A stretch of DNA of 64,000 nt from Helianthus annuus (lineage: Eukaryota; Streptophyta; Magnoliopsida; Asterales; Asteraceae). The position numbers were made by a program, and so were the translations under genes. The notes below the pieces were generated by a model. That model searched no databases. It was not told the origin of the DNA and saw only the letters and a list, made by a program, of their open reading frames with translations. Positions 1-18,921 of the stretch are shown here, piece after piece; positions within the stretch are counted from its first letter, which is position 1; each line of letters starts with the position of its first letter. Where the stretch lies: positions 167,182,263 to 167,246,262 of the forward strand of contig NC_035437.2 in assembly GCF_002127325.2 (NCBI RefSeq), in the 5' to 3' direction.

Positions 1-7532
<7,532 letters not shown>

Positions 7533-7956
7533 TTTTCTTGTTCGGTGATGGCGGGAGGGTGGTCCGGTGGTGGAGGAGTGTTGCCCAAGGGTCGGTTTAT
7601 TGTTGAAAGTGGTGGGTGTTTAGTTTGGGCTGGATAGTGGATATTTTGCACCGTGTGTTTGGGTTTATGGGTTGTGGGCTTGAGCTTTTAAAAAGTTTGT
7701 GTGTTCGTTTTGGGTTTAGGCTATGGGGTATGGGGCGTGGGTTGGCTGAAAACGCCCAAGCCATCACTTCGGGTGGGTTTGGGTTTGGGTGTGGCCCAAG
7801 GGGCGGGAGTTTAAGGCCGAGCGTGGGGCATGCTAGCGATCCTATGTGGCCGGCTCATATTCGCTTGTTGGCTAGGTCATAGCGGGGCACATTTAAAATT
7901 CAAATTATAACCGTTTGGCCAAGCCAAGCGATTCACCCACCCAACAGTCAACATCG

Positions 7957-7967
7957 CTATATATAAC
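7957..7967 (+). promoter_or_regulatory. TATA box of the Harbinger-borne ORF
   Basis: CTATATATAAC lies about 80 bp upstream of the ATG at 8045, a normal spacing for a plant core promoter with a short 5' UTR. The upstream part of the element is GC-rich, so this AT-rich block stands out. Confidence 0.5.
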
Positions 7968-8044
7968 CCCCAACCCCACCGGCTGTCCACCGCTACCAAC
8001 CCAAACACACTTGATCGAACCCGTTACCCACACACACTTGATCG

Positions 8045-8380
8045 ATGGCCTCTTGGACACACGAGGAAGAGCTAGCTCTTGTCACGAGCGTCGTTGACGC
8101 AATGAAGGGCCGCCAACCCAGGGATACCCGTTACTGGCCGGAAGCTTCCGCTAGCTACCGGCATAACGTGGGAAACGACCAGCACAATTTAAACGCGTGC
8201 CAACACAAATGGCGCGAGCTGCGATCGAAGCTCGATCGTTTCAAATCCTACTACGACAGCGTCCCGGGCGGTGAGATAAGCCACGAAGACCGGGTGGCGG
8301 TGGCGAACATCGAGTTCCGGGCCAAGGAGCGGAAGCCATTCGACAAGCTTGCCCTTTTCGAAATCTACCTAACGCTCTAG
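8045..8380 (+). CDS. Myb/SANT-like DNA-binding protein (Harbinger ORF1-type)
   Basis: This 111-codon uninterrupted ORF begins MASWTHEEELALVTSVV and contains spaced tryptophans (W4, a YW near 30, and KWRELRSKLDRFKSYYD around 58-74). That layout is typical of the Myb/SANT-like domain in ORF1 proteins of PIF/Harbinger elements and in related plant genes. In those elements ORF1 binds the termini and carries the transposase to the nucleus. The codon composition is GC-rich, unlike the flanks. It lies wholly inside the 7719-8660 element and has its own TATA-like sequence. It is followed by a T-rich tail with AATAAA near 8456. It could equally be a host Myb/SANT gene captured by the element. I see no transposase partner. 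Confidence 0.55.
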   Translation: MASWTHEEELALVTSVVDAMKGRQPRDTRYWPEASASYRHNVGNDQHNLNACQHKWRELRSKLDRFKSYYDSVPGGEISHEDRVAVANIEFRAKERKPFDKLALFEIYLTL

Positions 8381-8663
8381 GGTTTTTTTTTTAATTTTGT
8401 AATTCTTTTTAGGCTTTTTTTGTAATTTTTATGAATTTTGTAATTTTTAGGAATTTAATAAAATTTTAGGCTTTTTTTTTAAGTTGTGTGTATTTTTTAA
8501 TTTTTGGTTTTTTTTTTATTTTTATTTTAATAAACCTGCCAAGCCACGCGGGCTAGCCACGCCTCGCCATACCCCACGGACACGTCACTCACCGGTGGGG
8601 GGCTCGAACTCCACGTGTCAACCCATGCCCCCAACCCCCGCCCCACCATACCCCACGGTCTTA

Positions 8664-9167
8664 CAGTGGTTAATTATTATTATTAATATTAATATATCTA
8701 TATCTATATCTATTAGTTTAGCAAGTGAAGGGATGGTTGATTTTCTGGCGGCATTTGATGTGTGTGCCACGTTGCTTCTTACACACGTATTAAGGGTGGC
8801 TTGTTTCCCAAATTTCTAACCTCCTGATTGTTGAAGTCTATCACTGATAGAGAGAGAACTGAAAGAGAGAGAGGGTTCTGCTAGACAGAGAGAGATCAGA
8901 TGAGATACACGATAGAGTAGAGAGAGAGACAGGGTAGGGTGCTTCCACATCTCCGACGGCAGAGACGGTGGTCAAGTCGTCGGAATGGGTGAGAACCTGG
9001 TGTCGGGTTCTTTGGCGGTGAGAGACCTGGGATTTCTAGGGTTCCGACGAGGTCCGGTGAGAACCTGGTGACTTGAACCAAGTATGCATGTATCCTTTAT
9101 AGTCAGATCGGGTCATGGTTGTGGTTTACAACGGTGGTGGTGATAGGGACGTGGTGGAAACCGGTCA
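8664..9167. other. Intergenic segment with GA-rich simple repeat
   Basis: No gene recognised. The segment holds a TATCTA simple repeat (about 8691-8712) and GA-rich DNA (about 8848-8942, many GAGAGA runs). A short ORF on the minus strand here has no recognisable features. Confidence 0.5.
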
Positions 9168-10439
9168 TGTCACACCCCAAATTTCCAACACAATCCCGGT
9201 GGGCCCGGGTGGGGTCCGTGGGGAGTATCGTGACGTATAGTCAAATAATCACAGATAGCACAGCAGAAGTCTTGGAGTTAAATTACTATTACAAACCAAA
9301 TGTCCAAAGTTCAAAATAAATACACAGACGGCTCGTAATAATAAAGATCCGCAGGCGGATCATAAAATGTACAAAGGTTAGTTCAACAAACTAATAGGCT
9401 TATGTAAAGGAGTTGCAAATTCCTCTTCTAGCATTACCAAGCAGCTTCCAGCCTATTTACGTATTTGTACCTGTAACTTAGCATTTTGAAAATATGTCAG
9501 TTTTCACTGGTAAATACAATCAACTGACACATTTTGAAAAAAAATTCAAAATTGATTTAAGTGCACAAGGCACACATTTTATAAATAATTTGGGACAATT
9601 AAAATTAATCTTGTATACAGTTTTACATGCTTGTCAATACATATGGGGCTCAGTACTAAACACCGAGACATGATTAACCGACACACCACTTAAAACCCAC
9701 AAAGGGGTATCCCCTGATCAACGGGTAAGAAAACATTTTGTATAAAACATTAGCATCTGACGGGTGCATGCCTACACCCCGTGCACAGTCGTGGCCATTA
9801 TTAACTTAAATGAGCCGTGGATATCCATCACACGGTCGCGTTAACCCCCCAATGTTTAAGTTATCAGACAAAACAGATTGAAACGGGTTATGAAGATTTT
9901 GTAGCCACAATCTTGCATATGATCCCATACCCGACCAAGTGGTAATAACTTATCATATCCCAAGCCCGTATAGAGAAAATAGGTTAAGAGTATTTATCTG
10001 GGCTAATACTTGTCTTATAAATGCAAGGTTTATAAATAACTCAGTCGTTTAATCAATTGGTAAGTGTAGGTAACAATTTACTGAAAGGCTCTAGTATGGA
10101 ATGATGGTATAAATAACCAATTAGAATGCTAACGGGTCTTATTCAAGTCATAGACTTAGACCGGCTAGCTTAAAATATAAAAAACGGTACGATACGCTTG
10201 ATTAAGCAATGACCGGAATAGAATGTAGTTTAAACCCAACAAGTACTAAGACTTGTATAATATGGGTAAACAAATAACATTCTGGAAATTGAGATAAAAA
10301 TGATAAGGTTAACCCCTAGTTACATAAGCCTAACAGTACGCATATAAGCGATAATGGGTAACCGGATAAGTCATGGACAAGTTCTATAAGCTAATATACT
10401 TTAAACAGGTTATAATATCAGTAGGATATCAACTTGTAT
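9168..10439. repeat. LTR-like retrotransposon fragment
   Basis: The segment starts TGTCACACCCCAAATTTCC, an LTR opening similar in style to the solo LTR at 53864 (TGTCACACCCCCAAATTACC). It runs without coding potential until it is broken by element A at 10440. The other end is not seen beyond element A, whose right LTR is itself truncated, so a deletion probably removed the junction. The family assignment is tentative. Confidence 0.45.
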
Positions 10440-11782
10440 TGATGCGCGTGTAGTGTAATTATTTTAGATATATATATTTTAAGCCCTTTTTACACTTTTT
10501 AGCCAAGTTTTAAATTTATAAAACACGATATTTACTAACACTAAACACACATATGGGCAAGTGCACCCATCGTGGACGTAGTATAGTGTTGGTAAGATAC
10601 CGAGGTCGTCCAAGGACACAAGAGCTTTTAGTACCCGTTTATCCTCAACGTCTAATCAAATCAAAACGTTAGAAAAAGATTTTTAAACTAAAAATAAAAC
10701 TAACTAAATGCTGAAAAATAAAATAAAAATAAAAACAGATAGACAAGATGAATCACTTGGATCCGACTCGTGTGTTAGTATAACCTTTGATTATTTTCGC
10801 ACTTGTTTAAGAGATTATCTTAGTTATTGTAGTAGGCCCCTCTTTTGAAGGCGACGTTACCCTCAACCCAGTAGTTTGAGTCAGCAAGGATACAATCCTA
10901 AAGGGTCGGATTATTGAAAGATAATTAATTAAGTTATTAATGCAAATTATGGTAGGCCCCTCTTTTGGAGGTGACGTTACCCTCGACTAAGTAGTCTGAG
11001 TCACCAGGGATACAGTCCTAAATAGCCGGGTTATAGTATTAATAGTAGTTAACTTATGATGGGATCAAAGAGTTTGGACCCCCGCCATCCAATACCTTTG
11101 GGTATTGAAGGAGGTCCTACTAAATTTGACCAAGGTCCCTTGCAGGACCTCTAAACGCTGAACAAGGGCAAGACCCTTACCAAACCGTTCCCTTAACCCC
11201 CGACCAGGTAGCCAACATACCTCCATATAGACCGTGGAGATATGAATGGTGAAAATCTTTTATTTTATGTAGACAGTAAAATAATGCCAAGACACCACGG
11301 ACAAACGATAAGGAAGAATCACATTCAACATAAGCAACTAGTTATTAAAGTCATTAATACAAAACCAATTAAGAAGTGCAAAAGATTAAAAATAAAAAGT
11401 ATTATACTAAACATTTGTCTTCACCAAGTGATGTAAGAGACTTAGGCAAACATGGCCTTGATTGTCAAGAACTCTTACGATCAATCTTGGATCCCGAGAC
11501 GACTCACACACTCTATGATGGATAATGGATGATGGTGGTGGATGATGGTGTTGTGATGGTGGTGGGTGGTGGATGAAGTGTGATAGAGGTGGTGTGCCAA
11601 GGGGTGAGTTGCAATGAATCCAAGCACTCCTATTTATAGGCTGAACAGAGGCCTGGGCACGGCCCCGTGTCCGCTGGGCACGGCCCCGTGCCTGTCTGAC
11701 ACTATCTCTCCTCATTAATTGTAATTTGCAATTACAATTAATGTGCCTGCAGTAATTTATATGTTGTATTTTACACACATCA
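10440..11782 (-). repeat. Element A left LTR (3' LTR in element orientation)
   Basis: TG...CA repeat of 1343 bp. It contains a diverged tandem duplication of about 120 bp (two GTAGGCCCCTCTTTTG units, starting near 10832 and 10951). A minus-strand TATA box lies at 11631-11638 with a palindrome pair just upstream (11658-11690). It is about 350 bp shorter than the LTRs of element B because a block of U3 is missing. Confidence 0.88.
11631..11638 (-). promoter_or_regulatory. LTR TATA box (element A, left LTR)
   Basis: The minus strand reads CCTATAAATAGG, a canonical plant TATA box. The same sequence recurs at the equivalent place in the other three LTRs (17388-17395, 28890-28897, 34497-34504). 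This sets the U3-R side and the minus-strand transcription direction. Confidence 0.65.
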
Positions 11783-13542
11783 AATATCCACACACTTGAA
11801 TTTTTGCTTGTCCTTAAGCAAAACTCTTTAATATGTGGCTTACACTCCCAAATGGAATGGGTAGAAGATAAGGTTTTGGGCTTGTCATAGAGTGTCGGGA
11901 TTTTCCAAGATTGTTTAGGTTTTATTTTTACTTATTTACAATCCTATTCGTCATGATTTATTAAAAAATTTTCATAAGGTAAATTATTTATTAAGGCATA
12001 GCATACCTTTCTAAAATTCCATTTATATACAAGTTTACATACCTCACGGGAGAAATCACTCACACTCAGCCGAAGGTGTATTTTTAGTGAATCACTCGAG
12101 AGCGGCATGGAACTTATTCCTACCATAAGCTTGCCAAGCAATCAATCCTCCTCCCTTTTAACTTTATACCTTTGTAAATATCAAGAGGACTTTTCGGGTG
12201 AAGGGTTAGGCTTGGGCTAAAGGTGGGTGGTTGGGTTAGTGGTTAATAGAAAAAGGGCAAAAATCGTAAAAAGCGTCGGTTTTCGTAAAACATTTTGTTT
12301 TTGTGACTTTTTATTTTCAATGAAGTATTTATTCAAACAAGCTTTTGTTTGAGGCGCTTTGTTTGTTTATTTCTAACTTCATTGTAATTTTTTTTTGTCA
12401 CACGAAGACCGAGCTTGTTACTAAAATAAAAGGTAAAAATAAAAAGGGTTTTTGGTGGGTAAAAAGGGTTTTGGGTTAAGAAATGAAAAGGTTTAGGCTC
12501 AAAGGGACTAACTAGGGGGAATTTTTGGGTAGGTGAAAAGGAAAATAAAAATAATGGTGTTGAAAGAAAAAAGGTTAGTCCTAATGCCTCCATCATTTAC
12601 TTACTTGGGTTTAAGTTGGTAAGGACCGGGAATGAATTGTCGTGGCAAGTTCTAGAGTCGTAAGAACCTAGCGGCTATTCACACAAGAAACGAAAAATGA
12701 GCATTTAGCGTAAAGATGTATATTTGTATGCTCAATAAAGGCTCAAAACTCACTTTTGTGGGAATGAGTTTTTATGTGATCAAGTATATATAATCGAATT
12801 TTAACTAAGCTTGTCATGCCGTTTCATAATTTTCTTATGTTGGTTCTTTTTATCACGACGCTATCGGTTGTAAACTAATAAAAATATAACCTTGTTAGTT
12901 TTAGAATTCCCAACTTAAACTTAGAAAAGTAAAAAAATTAAAATTTTTTGAAAAAAAAAATTTGGGGTGATTAGCGGTTCCAATAGAGTTTTGTGTAAGG
13001 CTTGTTATTAGGACTTGCAAAATTCAAGGTTTTAGCATCTCCCCCCCCCCCCCACTTAAATTACACATTGTCCTCAATGTGTCCCAAAAATAATTTTTTT
13101 AGGTTGACTGAATGTGCAAAATGGTGTTAAAAGCAAAATATTTACGTTACTGGCAGTCTGGACACGGCCCCGTGTTCAGGTGCCAGTAACAATAATTAAA
13201 GAAAAGAAGCAGAAGCCTGGACACGGGGGCGTGTTCGGTGAACACGGCCCGTGTCCAGTTACCTGAACTGGGCATTTGTCTGCAGGATGTTCAGCACGGG
13301 GCCGTGTTGGCTGGGCACGACCCGTGCTGAACTTACTGTAATGGAGAAATTGTTGTCGGATGGCCTTGTTTTCGTGCATGGGGTTATGTTTCTCGTTTCC
13401 CTTGTCATCCTTGACCACCATGAGTGTGTTTTATTCCTGCAAATTAAAACTAAAAGATTAAACTTAAACTAAGGATAGTTCCGTGGATTGCCTCCGTGGT
13501 GCGCCACGTTTATAAGGGTCCTTGGCTAGACCCAAGGCAAGG

Positions 13543-15673
13543 TTATATGTTTTCTGAGCGGGATGTTTTGCATCCCATGTTGCACCGTCGGAGAGTATCA
13601 TCCAAACTCGAATCAATAACCTTCATGTAACTGACCGGGTCATCGTCCTCTATTCTCTTCCCAACCCCGAACTTTACTTCATCATCCCCATATTTCAAAG
13701 TGAGTGTTCCGTCATTCATGTCTACCACTGCTTGTGCGGTGGCGAGAAATGGTCTCCCTAGTATGAGGGGGACCTTGGTGTCTTCTTCCATATCAAGTAT
13801 GACAAAGTCGGTCGGGTAGACGAAATTGTCGACCTTGACTAGGAGATTTTCAATGACACCTTGCGGGAACTTGACGGATCGATCAGCAAGTTGTATGCTC
13901 ATTTTTGTAGGACTCGTTTTTCCTAGGCCGAGTCTTTTGAACATTGATGAGGGCATGAGGTTAATGCTAGCCCCAAGGTCGGCTAGTGCATTACGAACGG
14001 GGGAGTCCCCAATCGAGCAGGGAATTGTGAAGCTTCCGGGATCGATTTTCTATTGGGGGAGTTTGTTGAGTACGAGGGCAGAGCATTTTTCGCCTAAGTT
14101 AACTAATTGCAATGTTTCAATTTTCCTTTTATGAGTGAGAAAGTCCCTCATGAACTTAGAGTATTTAGGCATTTGGGTTAGGACGTCAATGAAAGGAATG
14201 TTGACATGCAATTGTTTTAGTAGACTTTCGAATTTTGCGAATTGCTCATTGGTCTTTTGACGGATTAACCTACCGGGGTACGGAACTCGAGGAGCCTTGG
14301 TAGACTCTGATGAGGGAGGGGAACCCTTCTCTTGTAAGGGCGGTGTTACGGTCTCCTCGGTAGGCGGAGGGCCTTCCGTAGGACCCACGGTGCGGTTCCG
14401 TAGTGTTATGAGATAAACTTGCGCCTTTGGGTTTGTTTCGGTATTGCTTGGTAACGCGCCTTGTGGTCTCTCGGAGAAATTTTGTGCTAGTTGACTTATT
14501 TGTTTTTCGATGTTTTGAATACTAGCTTGTTGATTTTTAAAATTTGATTCTAATTGTAGAAACCTATCCGAGTTTTTCTTTTCAGTGTCGGAGATGAGGC
14601 GAGATATAGTATCTTCAAGCCTTTCTCGTCCACCTTGTTGCTGAGGGAAATTTTGTGACTCATTTCTTGGTTGTTGAAAGTTTGTTCGTTGGTTTACGCT
14701 TTGTTGGTTACTACCATTGCCGGGTTCTCTCAAACCAAGGTTAGGGTGATTTCGCCATCCTTGGTTGTAGGTGCCCGTTGGAGGACCTGACGGCCTAGGT
14801 CTATTATCAATGTAGTTTACCGATTCTTGTTGATCGTCTGTTTCTTTCATACAACTCCAATTTTCATGTGGCCCACCACACCCTTCACAATCCATAACCG
14901 AGACCGTTTTTGTCATTTCCAATTTTTTTTTTTTTTATTTTTGAAGAAAGGGCCTCGATTTGGGCTTGTAAAGAAGTGCTTTCATCAACCTTATGGGCGC
15001 CCGAGGCAATGGATTTATTGCCTCGGGGAGTGTGCCACTGAAAATTGGTTTGAGCAATTTCCTCAATTTGATTATATATTTCATGCGGGCGGCGATTACC
15101 TAAAAGTCCCCCGGAGCTAGAGTCAAGTGTTTGCCTTGTGTGTGGCAACATCCCATTATAGAAAGTGGATACTTGTTGCCATATCGCAAGGCCTTGATGT
15201 GGACACTTTTGCAATAGCTCCTTGAACCTTTCCCAAGTTTCATATAAGGATTCCCCGTCCTCTTGTGAATATGTATTAATTTCAGTCATTAATTTAGCCG
15301 TTTTAGCGGGAGGGAAATACTTATATAGAAATTTTTGGGCTAGTTCATCCTAGGTGTTTACCGATCCAGCTGGGAGGGCGTTAAGCCAAGCTTTTGCTCG
15401 GTCTTTTAGTGAAAAAGGAAACATTCGGAGGCGGATGGCGTCATTTGATGCTTCATTGATCCGAAAGGTATCACATATTTATATGAAATTAGTAATATGT
15501 AGATGGGGATCCTCGTCCGCAAGCCCATGGAAGGTTGCAGAGTTTTGAAGCATCTGTATCAAATGCGGCCGAAGTTCGAAGTTATTGGCTTCAACATTCG
15601 GTGCATTGATAGCGGCGCCGAGATTACCTACGGTGGGTCGTAGATAATCCATGAGGGTACGTTGGTCCGCCAT
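13543..15673 (-). pseudogene. Decayed Athila-type gag-protease of element A
   Basis: The reading starts MADQRTLMDYL at 15673 and runs left through a gag domain, a Q/N-rich linker, a zinc knuckle CEGCGGPHENWSC (C-X2-C-X3-H-X4-C, near 14880) and a retropepsin-like region with PLILGRPFL (about 13770). Gag and protease of this type occur in Athila-like Ty3/gypsy elements. It is broken by in-frame stops just below 15479, near 15350 and near 14050, and by a frame change at an A/T homopolymer near 14925. No polymerase domains follow the protease. Confidence 0.8.
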
Positions 15674-16164
15674 TGGAAGTGGGTTCCCCGAAACCTTCTA
15701 TTGGCTTTTAGCTTTTAGTCTTTTTCTGAGAAAGCGTTCGGGTTCTTCTAGAGGTTCTTTTATGTCTTTATTAGAACTGGAGCTCATACACTACGTAGAA
15801 GTGTCGTCTGTTTCCAAGTCCTGCAACAAAAACAAAAAAGACTGTTGGTCAGAAGGTTCACCACGGCCCCGTGCTCAGTTAACACGGCCCGTGGTCGGAG
15901 TTACGGTGATTGTTTTCCAGATCCCAGTTAATGGAGAGTTTGGACACGGCCCCGTGTTGCACCGACACGGCCCCGTGGTCAGCCTTCTGTAACTTGGAAA
16001 ACTAAAAACTGTCAGTAATAATGTTGGGCACGGCCCGTGTCCGACCAGGCACGGCCCGTGCTGAGCGCTGCAGAAGCTGAAAAACTAAGAAAATCCTAAA
16101 AAAATTAAAAGAAAATAAAAAAAAATGATTAGGCCGTTGATTCCTAACTTTCTTAAAATCCTTG

Positions 16165-16184
16165 TGTCCCCGGCAGCGGCGCAA
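16165..16184 (-). promoter_or_regulatory. Degenerate primer binding site of element A
   Basis: Complement of a tRNA-Asp-type primer binding site lying just inside the right LTR. Compared with element B (TGGCGCCGTTGCCGGGGA, 33274-33291) it has at least two changes, including one in the GGCGCC core region. Confidence 0.65.
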
Positions 16185-16190
16185 AAAACT

Positions 16191-17425
16191 TGATGCGCGT
16201 GTAATGTAATATATTTTAGATATATATTTTAAGCCATTTTTACACTTTTTAGCCAAGTTTTAAATTTATAAAACACGATATTTACTAACACTAAACACAC
16301 ATATGGGCAAGTGCACCCATCGTGGACGTAGTATAGTGTTGGTAAGATACCGAGGTCATCCAAGGACACAAGAGCTTTTAGTACTGGTTTATCCTCAACG
16401 TCTAATCCAATCAAAATGTTAGAAAAAGATTTTTAAACTAAAAATAAAACTAACTAAATGCTGAAAAATAAATAAAAATAAAAACAGATAGACAAGATGA
16501 ATCACTTGTATCCGACTCGTGTATTAGTATAACCTTTGATTATTTTCGCACTTTTGCACTTGTTTAAGAGATTATCTTAGTTATTATAGTAGGCCCCTCT
16601 TTTGAAGGCGACGTTACCCTCAACCCAGTAGTTTGAGTCAGCAAGGATACAATCTTAAAGGGTCGGATTATTGAAAGATAATTAATTAAGTTATTAATGC
16701 AAATTATGGTAGGCCCCTATTTTGGAGGTGACGTTACCCTCGACTAAGTAGTCTGAGTCAGCAGGGATACAGTCCTAAATAGCCGGGTTATAGTATTAAT
16801 AGTAGTTAACTTATGAGGGAATCAAAGAGTTTGGACCCCCGCCATCCAATACCTTTGGGTATTGAAGGAGGTCCTACTAAATTTGACCCAGGTCCCTTGC
16901 AGGACCTCTAAACGCTGAACAAGGGCAAGACCCTTACCAAACCGTTCCCTTAACCCCCGACCAGGTAGCCAACATACCTCCATATAGACCGTGGAGATAT
17001 GAATGGTGAAAATCTTTTATTTTATATAGACAGTAAAATAATGCCAAGACACCACGGACAAACGATAAGGAAGCATCACCTTCAACATAAGCAACTAGTT
17101 ATTAAAGTCATTAATACAAAACCAATTAAGAAGTGCAAAAGATTAAAAATAAAAAGTATTATACTAAACACTTGTCTTCACCAAGTGATGTAAGAGACTT
17201 AGGCAAACATGGCCTTGATTGTCAAGAACTCTTACGATTAATCTTGGATCCCGAGACGACTCACACACTCTATGATGGATAATGGATGATGGTGGTGGAT
17301 GATGGTGTTGTGATGGTGGTGGGTGGTGGATGAAGCGTGAGAGAGGTGGTGTGCCAAGGGATGAGTTGCAATGAATCCAAGCACTCCTATTTATAGGCTG
17401 AACAGAGGCCTGGGCACGGCCCCGT
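16191..17425 (-). repeat. Element A right LTR (5' LTR in element orientation), truncated
   Basis: Starts TGATGCG and matches the left LTR along its length with scattered substitutions and small indels. It ends at 17425 within CACGGCCCCGT and lacks roughly the last 105 bp, including the CA terminus. The missing part would be the start of U3. Confidence 0.85.
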
Positions 17426-17537
17426 CAGGTCATATTTGTCTTATAAAATATGGCATTTATTTATAAAAAAGAAACGATCATTTTGCCCCTATGGAAAATG
17501 ACAAAATAACAGGATTTTATAAGACAAATATGACCTG
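17426..17537. repeat. 112-bp foldback with perfect 24-bp arms
   Basis: The segment begins CAGGTCATATTTGTC and ends with the exact reverse complement of its first 24 bases. It abuts the truncated LTR at 17425. No target duplication is evident, so it may be a rearranged internal part of a Mutator-type element rather than an independent MITE. Confidence 0.55.
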
Positions 17538-17662
17538 ATTTCATTTTTGGACCAAAATGGCATCAAAATTGAAACCATAGGGAGCCAGATGCAAAAAATT
17601 TGAGTTTTGGACTAAAGTGACAAAATTGACCAAACCACATGAACCAAAATGGCAGTTTACTC
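17538..17662. repeat. Mutator-type terminal sequence, orphan end
   Basis: On the minus strand this reads GAGTAAACTGCCATTTTGG and continues with alternating blocks of the kind 'gtttggtca...cactttagtcc'. That is the same style as the terminal inverted repeats of the three complete Mutator-like elements in this window. No matching left end was found; it was probably lost with the LTR end at 17425. Confidence 0.5.
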
Positions 17663-17673
17663 TATTTATTTTA

Positions 17674-18428
17674 GAGTTAATTGCCAAAATCGTCCCTGAG
17701 GTTTGGGCAGGTTTGCCATTTTCGTCCAAAATGATACTTTTGTACCAAATTGCCCCCAACGTTTGTAACTTTTTGCCATTTTCATCCAAATCACTAACTT
17801 AGTTTATTTTTTCTGTTAAGTTGAGAATATTTAGATAAAACTGGCAAATATAAAACCACAGGAACGATTTTGGCAATTTACTCAAACTCTTTTAAATTTC
17901 TTTTATTTAATTAATTTTGTTACATATATAATAAAAAAGAATATACATACAACTTTTATATGAAAAAAAAAAGAATAGCTTTGTGACATAATTTTTATAA
18001 ATTTTCATCCAACCACTAACTAAGTTAATTTTTCTATTAAGGCGAAGGATGTTTATAAACTAAGACTTCAATTAATTTCTAATTTTTTATAGATCAGTTT
18101 TACAAAAATAAAATCTACTTAAACCTCTAAATTTTATAAAACTAAAATACTGGTGACCTTATTGAAAAAGGTCAAATAAAAAATCTTATCATAGGTAGTT
18201 TATAATTTATTTTCTACTCTTTTAAATTCGCTCCTAAGGAAAAACAGAAGCCAATGCCCCCCCCTCTATCAAACAACGTATCGTTAACAGAAAAAATAAA
18301 CTAAGTTAGTGGTTTGGATGAAAATGCAAAAAGTTACAAACGTTGGGGGCAGTTTGGTACAAAAGTGTTATTTTGGATGAAAATGGCAAACCTACCCAAA
18401 CCTTAGGGACGATTTTGTCAATTAACTC
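17674..18428. mobile_element. Mutator-like MITE, 755 bp, with 9-bp duplication
   Basis: Inverted repeats of about 150 bp start GAGTTAATTGCCAAAATCG on the left. The complement of the right end starts GAGTTAATTGACAAAATCG. A perfect 9-bp duplication TTTATTTTA flanks it (17665-17673 and 18429-18437). A 9-bp duplication with long inverted repeats is the Mutator-superfamily signature. The centre is AT-rich and non-coding. Confidence 0.88.
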
Positions 18429-18437
18429 TTTATTTTA

Positions 18438-18921
18438 TGCATTTCTCAATAAACTTGGAAAAATGAGCTCACCTATCGACCTGAACTTTAGGGGTGTTTG
18501 GCCTAGCTTTTTTAACAAAGCTTATAACTTTTTTTAGTTTTTTTTACAAAATAAGCTTAATTTGATGTTTGGTTTAGCTTTTTAAGCTTATGCTTATTAG
18601 CTTATATAAGCTAATTTGAATAAGCTTATTTGATGATGGTTTTTTAGCTTATTTGAAGAAACCTTCTTTATGTAAGGACAAATGATATAAATAAACTATA
18701 AGCTAATCCAAACACATTAAAAAGAGCTTATAAAATGATAAAAAATAAGTTATAAGCTAGTTTAAAATATAAGCATAAGCCAAAAAATAAAAAAACTAGG
18801 ACAAACACCCCTTTTTATGGTCTCCGTAACTCAAATAAAACCCACTTCATCAAACCACTTCACACCCACTTTCTCTCTCTCTCTCTGACTTCATCTCTCC
18901 CAAAAGGTTTAACCTTCATCC
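18438..18921. other. Upstream region of the PDCB-like gene
   Basis: No coding region. An AT-rich stretch with repeated AGCTTAT words and their complements (about 18490-18810) looks like a small foldback repeat ending with ACACCCC/GGGGTGT words at 18492 and 18803. A pyrimidine-rich block, CTCTCTCTCTC near 18873, lies shortly before the ATG and probably belongs to the 5' UTR. Confidence 0.4.

Larger units (their letters stand above)
7719..8660. mobile_element. PIF/Harbinger-like element carrying only an ORF1-type gene
   Basis: A 942-bp segment is bounded by imperfect inverted repeats: GGCTATGGGGTATGGGGCG on the left, with GACCGTGGGGTATGG as the complement of the right end. A TTA lies at both edges (7716-7718 and 8661-8663), the standard 3-bp PIF/Harbinger duplication. 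It encloses one intact short ORF with a Myb/SANT-like look and no DDE transposase. A second terminus-like motif (CCATACCCCACGG) sits internally near 8567-8580. The insertion ends 187 bp upstream of the helicase start codon, so it probably lies in that promoter or 5' UTR. Confidence 0.72.
10440..17425 (-). mobile_element. Element A: non-autonomous LTR retrotransposon, Athila-like gag-protease only
   Basis: Two long direct repeats (10440-11782 and 16191-17425) begin TGATGCG. The left one ends ACACATCA. A tRNA-Asp-type primer binding site lies just inside the right LTR in complement, so the element reads on the minus strand. The interior encodes only a decayed gag-protease region (13543-15673), with no reverse transcriptase, RNase H or integrase. 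It shares LTR and 3' internal sequence with element B, so the two are one family with different internal ORFs. The LTRs differ at many sites and the ORFs are broken, so this copy is older than B. The right LTR stops abruptly at 17425, inside a palindrome unit, and no target duplication can be checked. Confidence 0.88.

Noticed and set aside
9168..10439. Protein-coding region or intact LTR pair
   Set aside because: No ORF of note and no second copy in the window; only an LTR-like start is supported.
13041..13053. C-run at 13041-13053, and the similar one near 47984-47997, as signals
   Set aside because: Simple homopolymers in non-coding DNA; length may also be a sequencing artefact.
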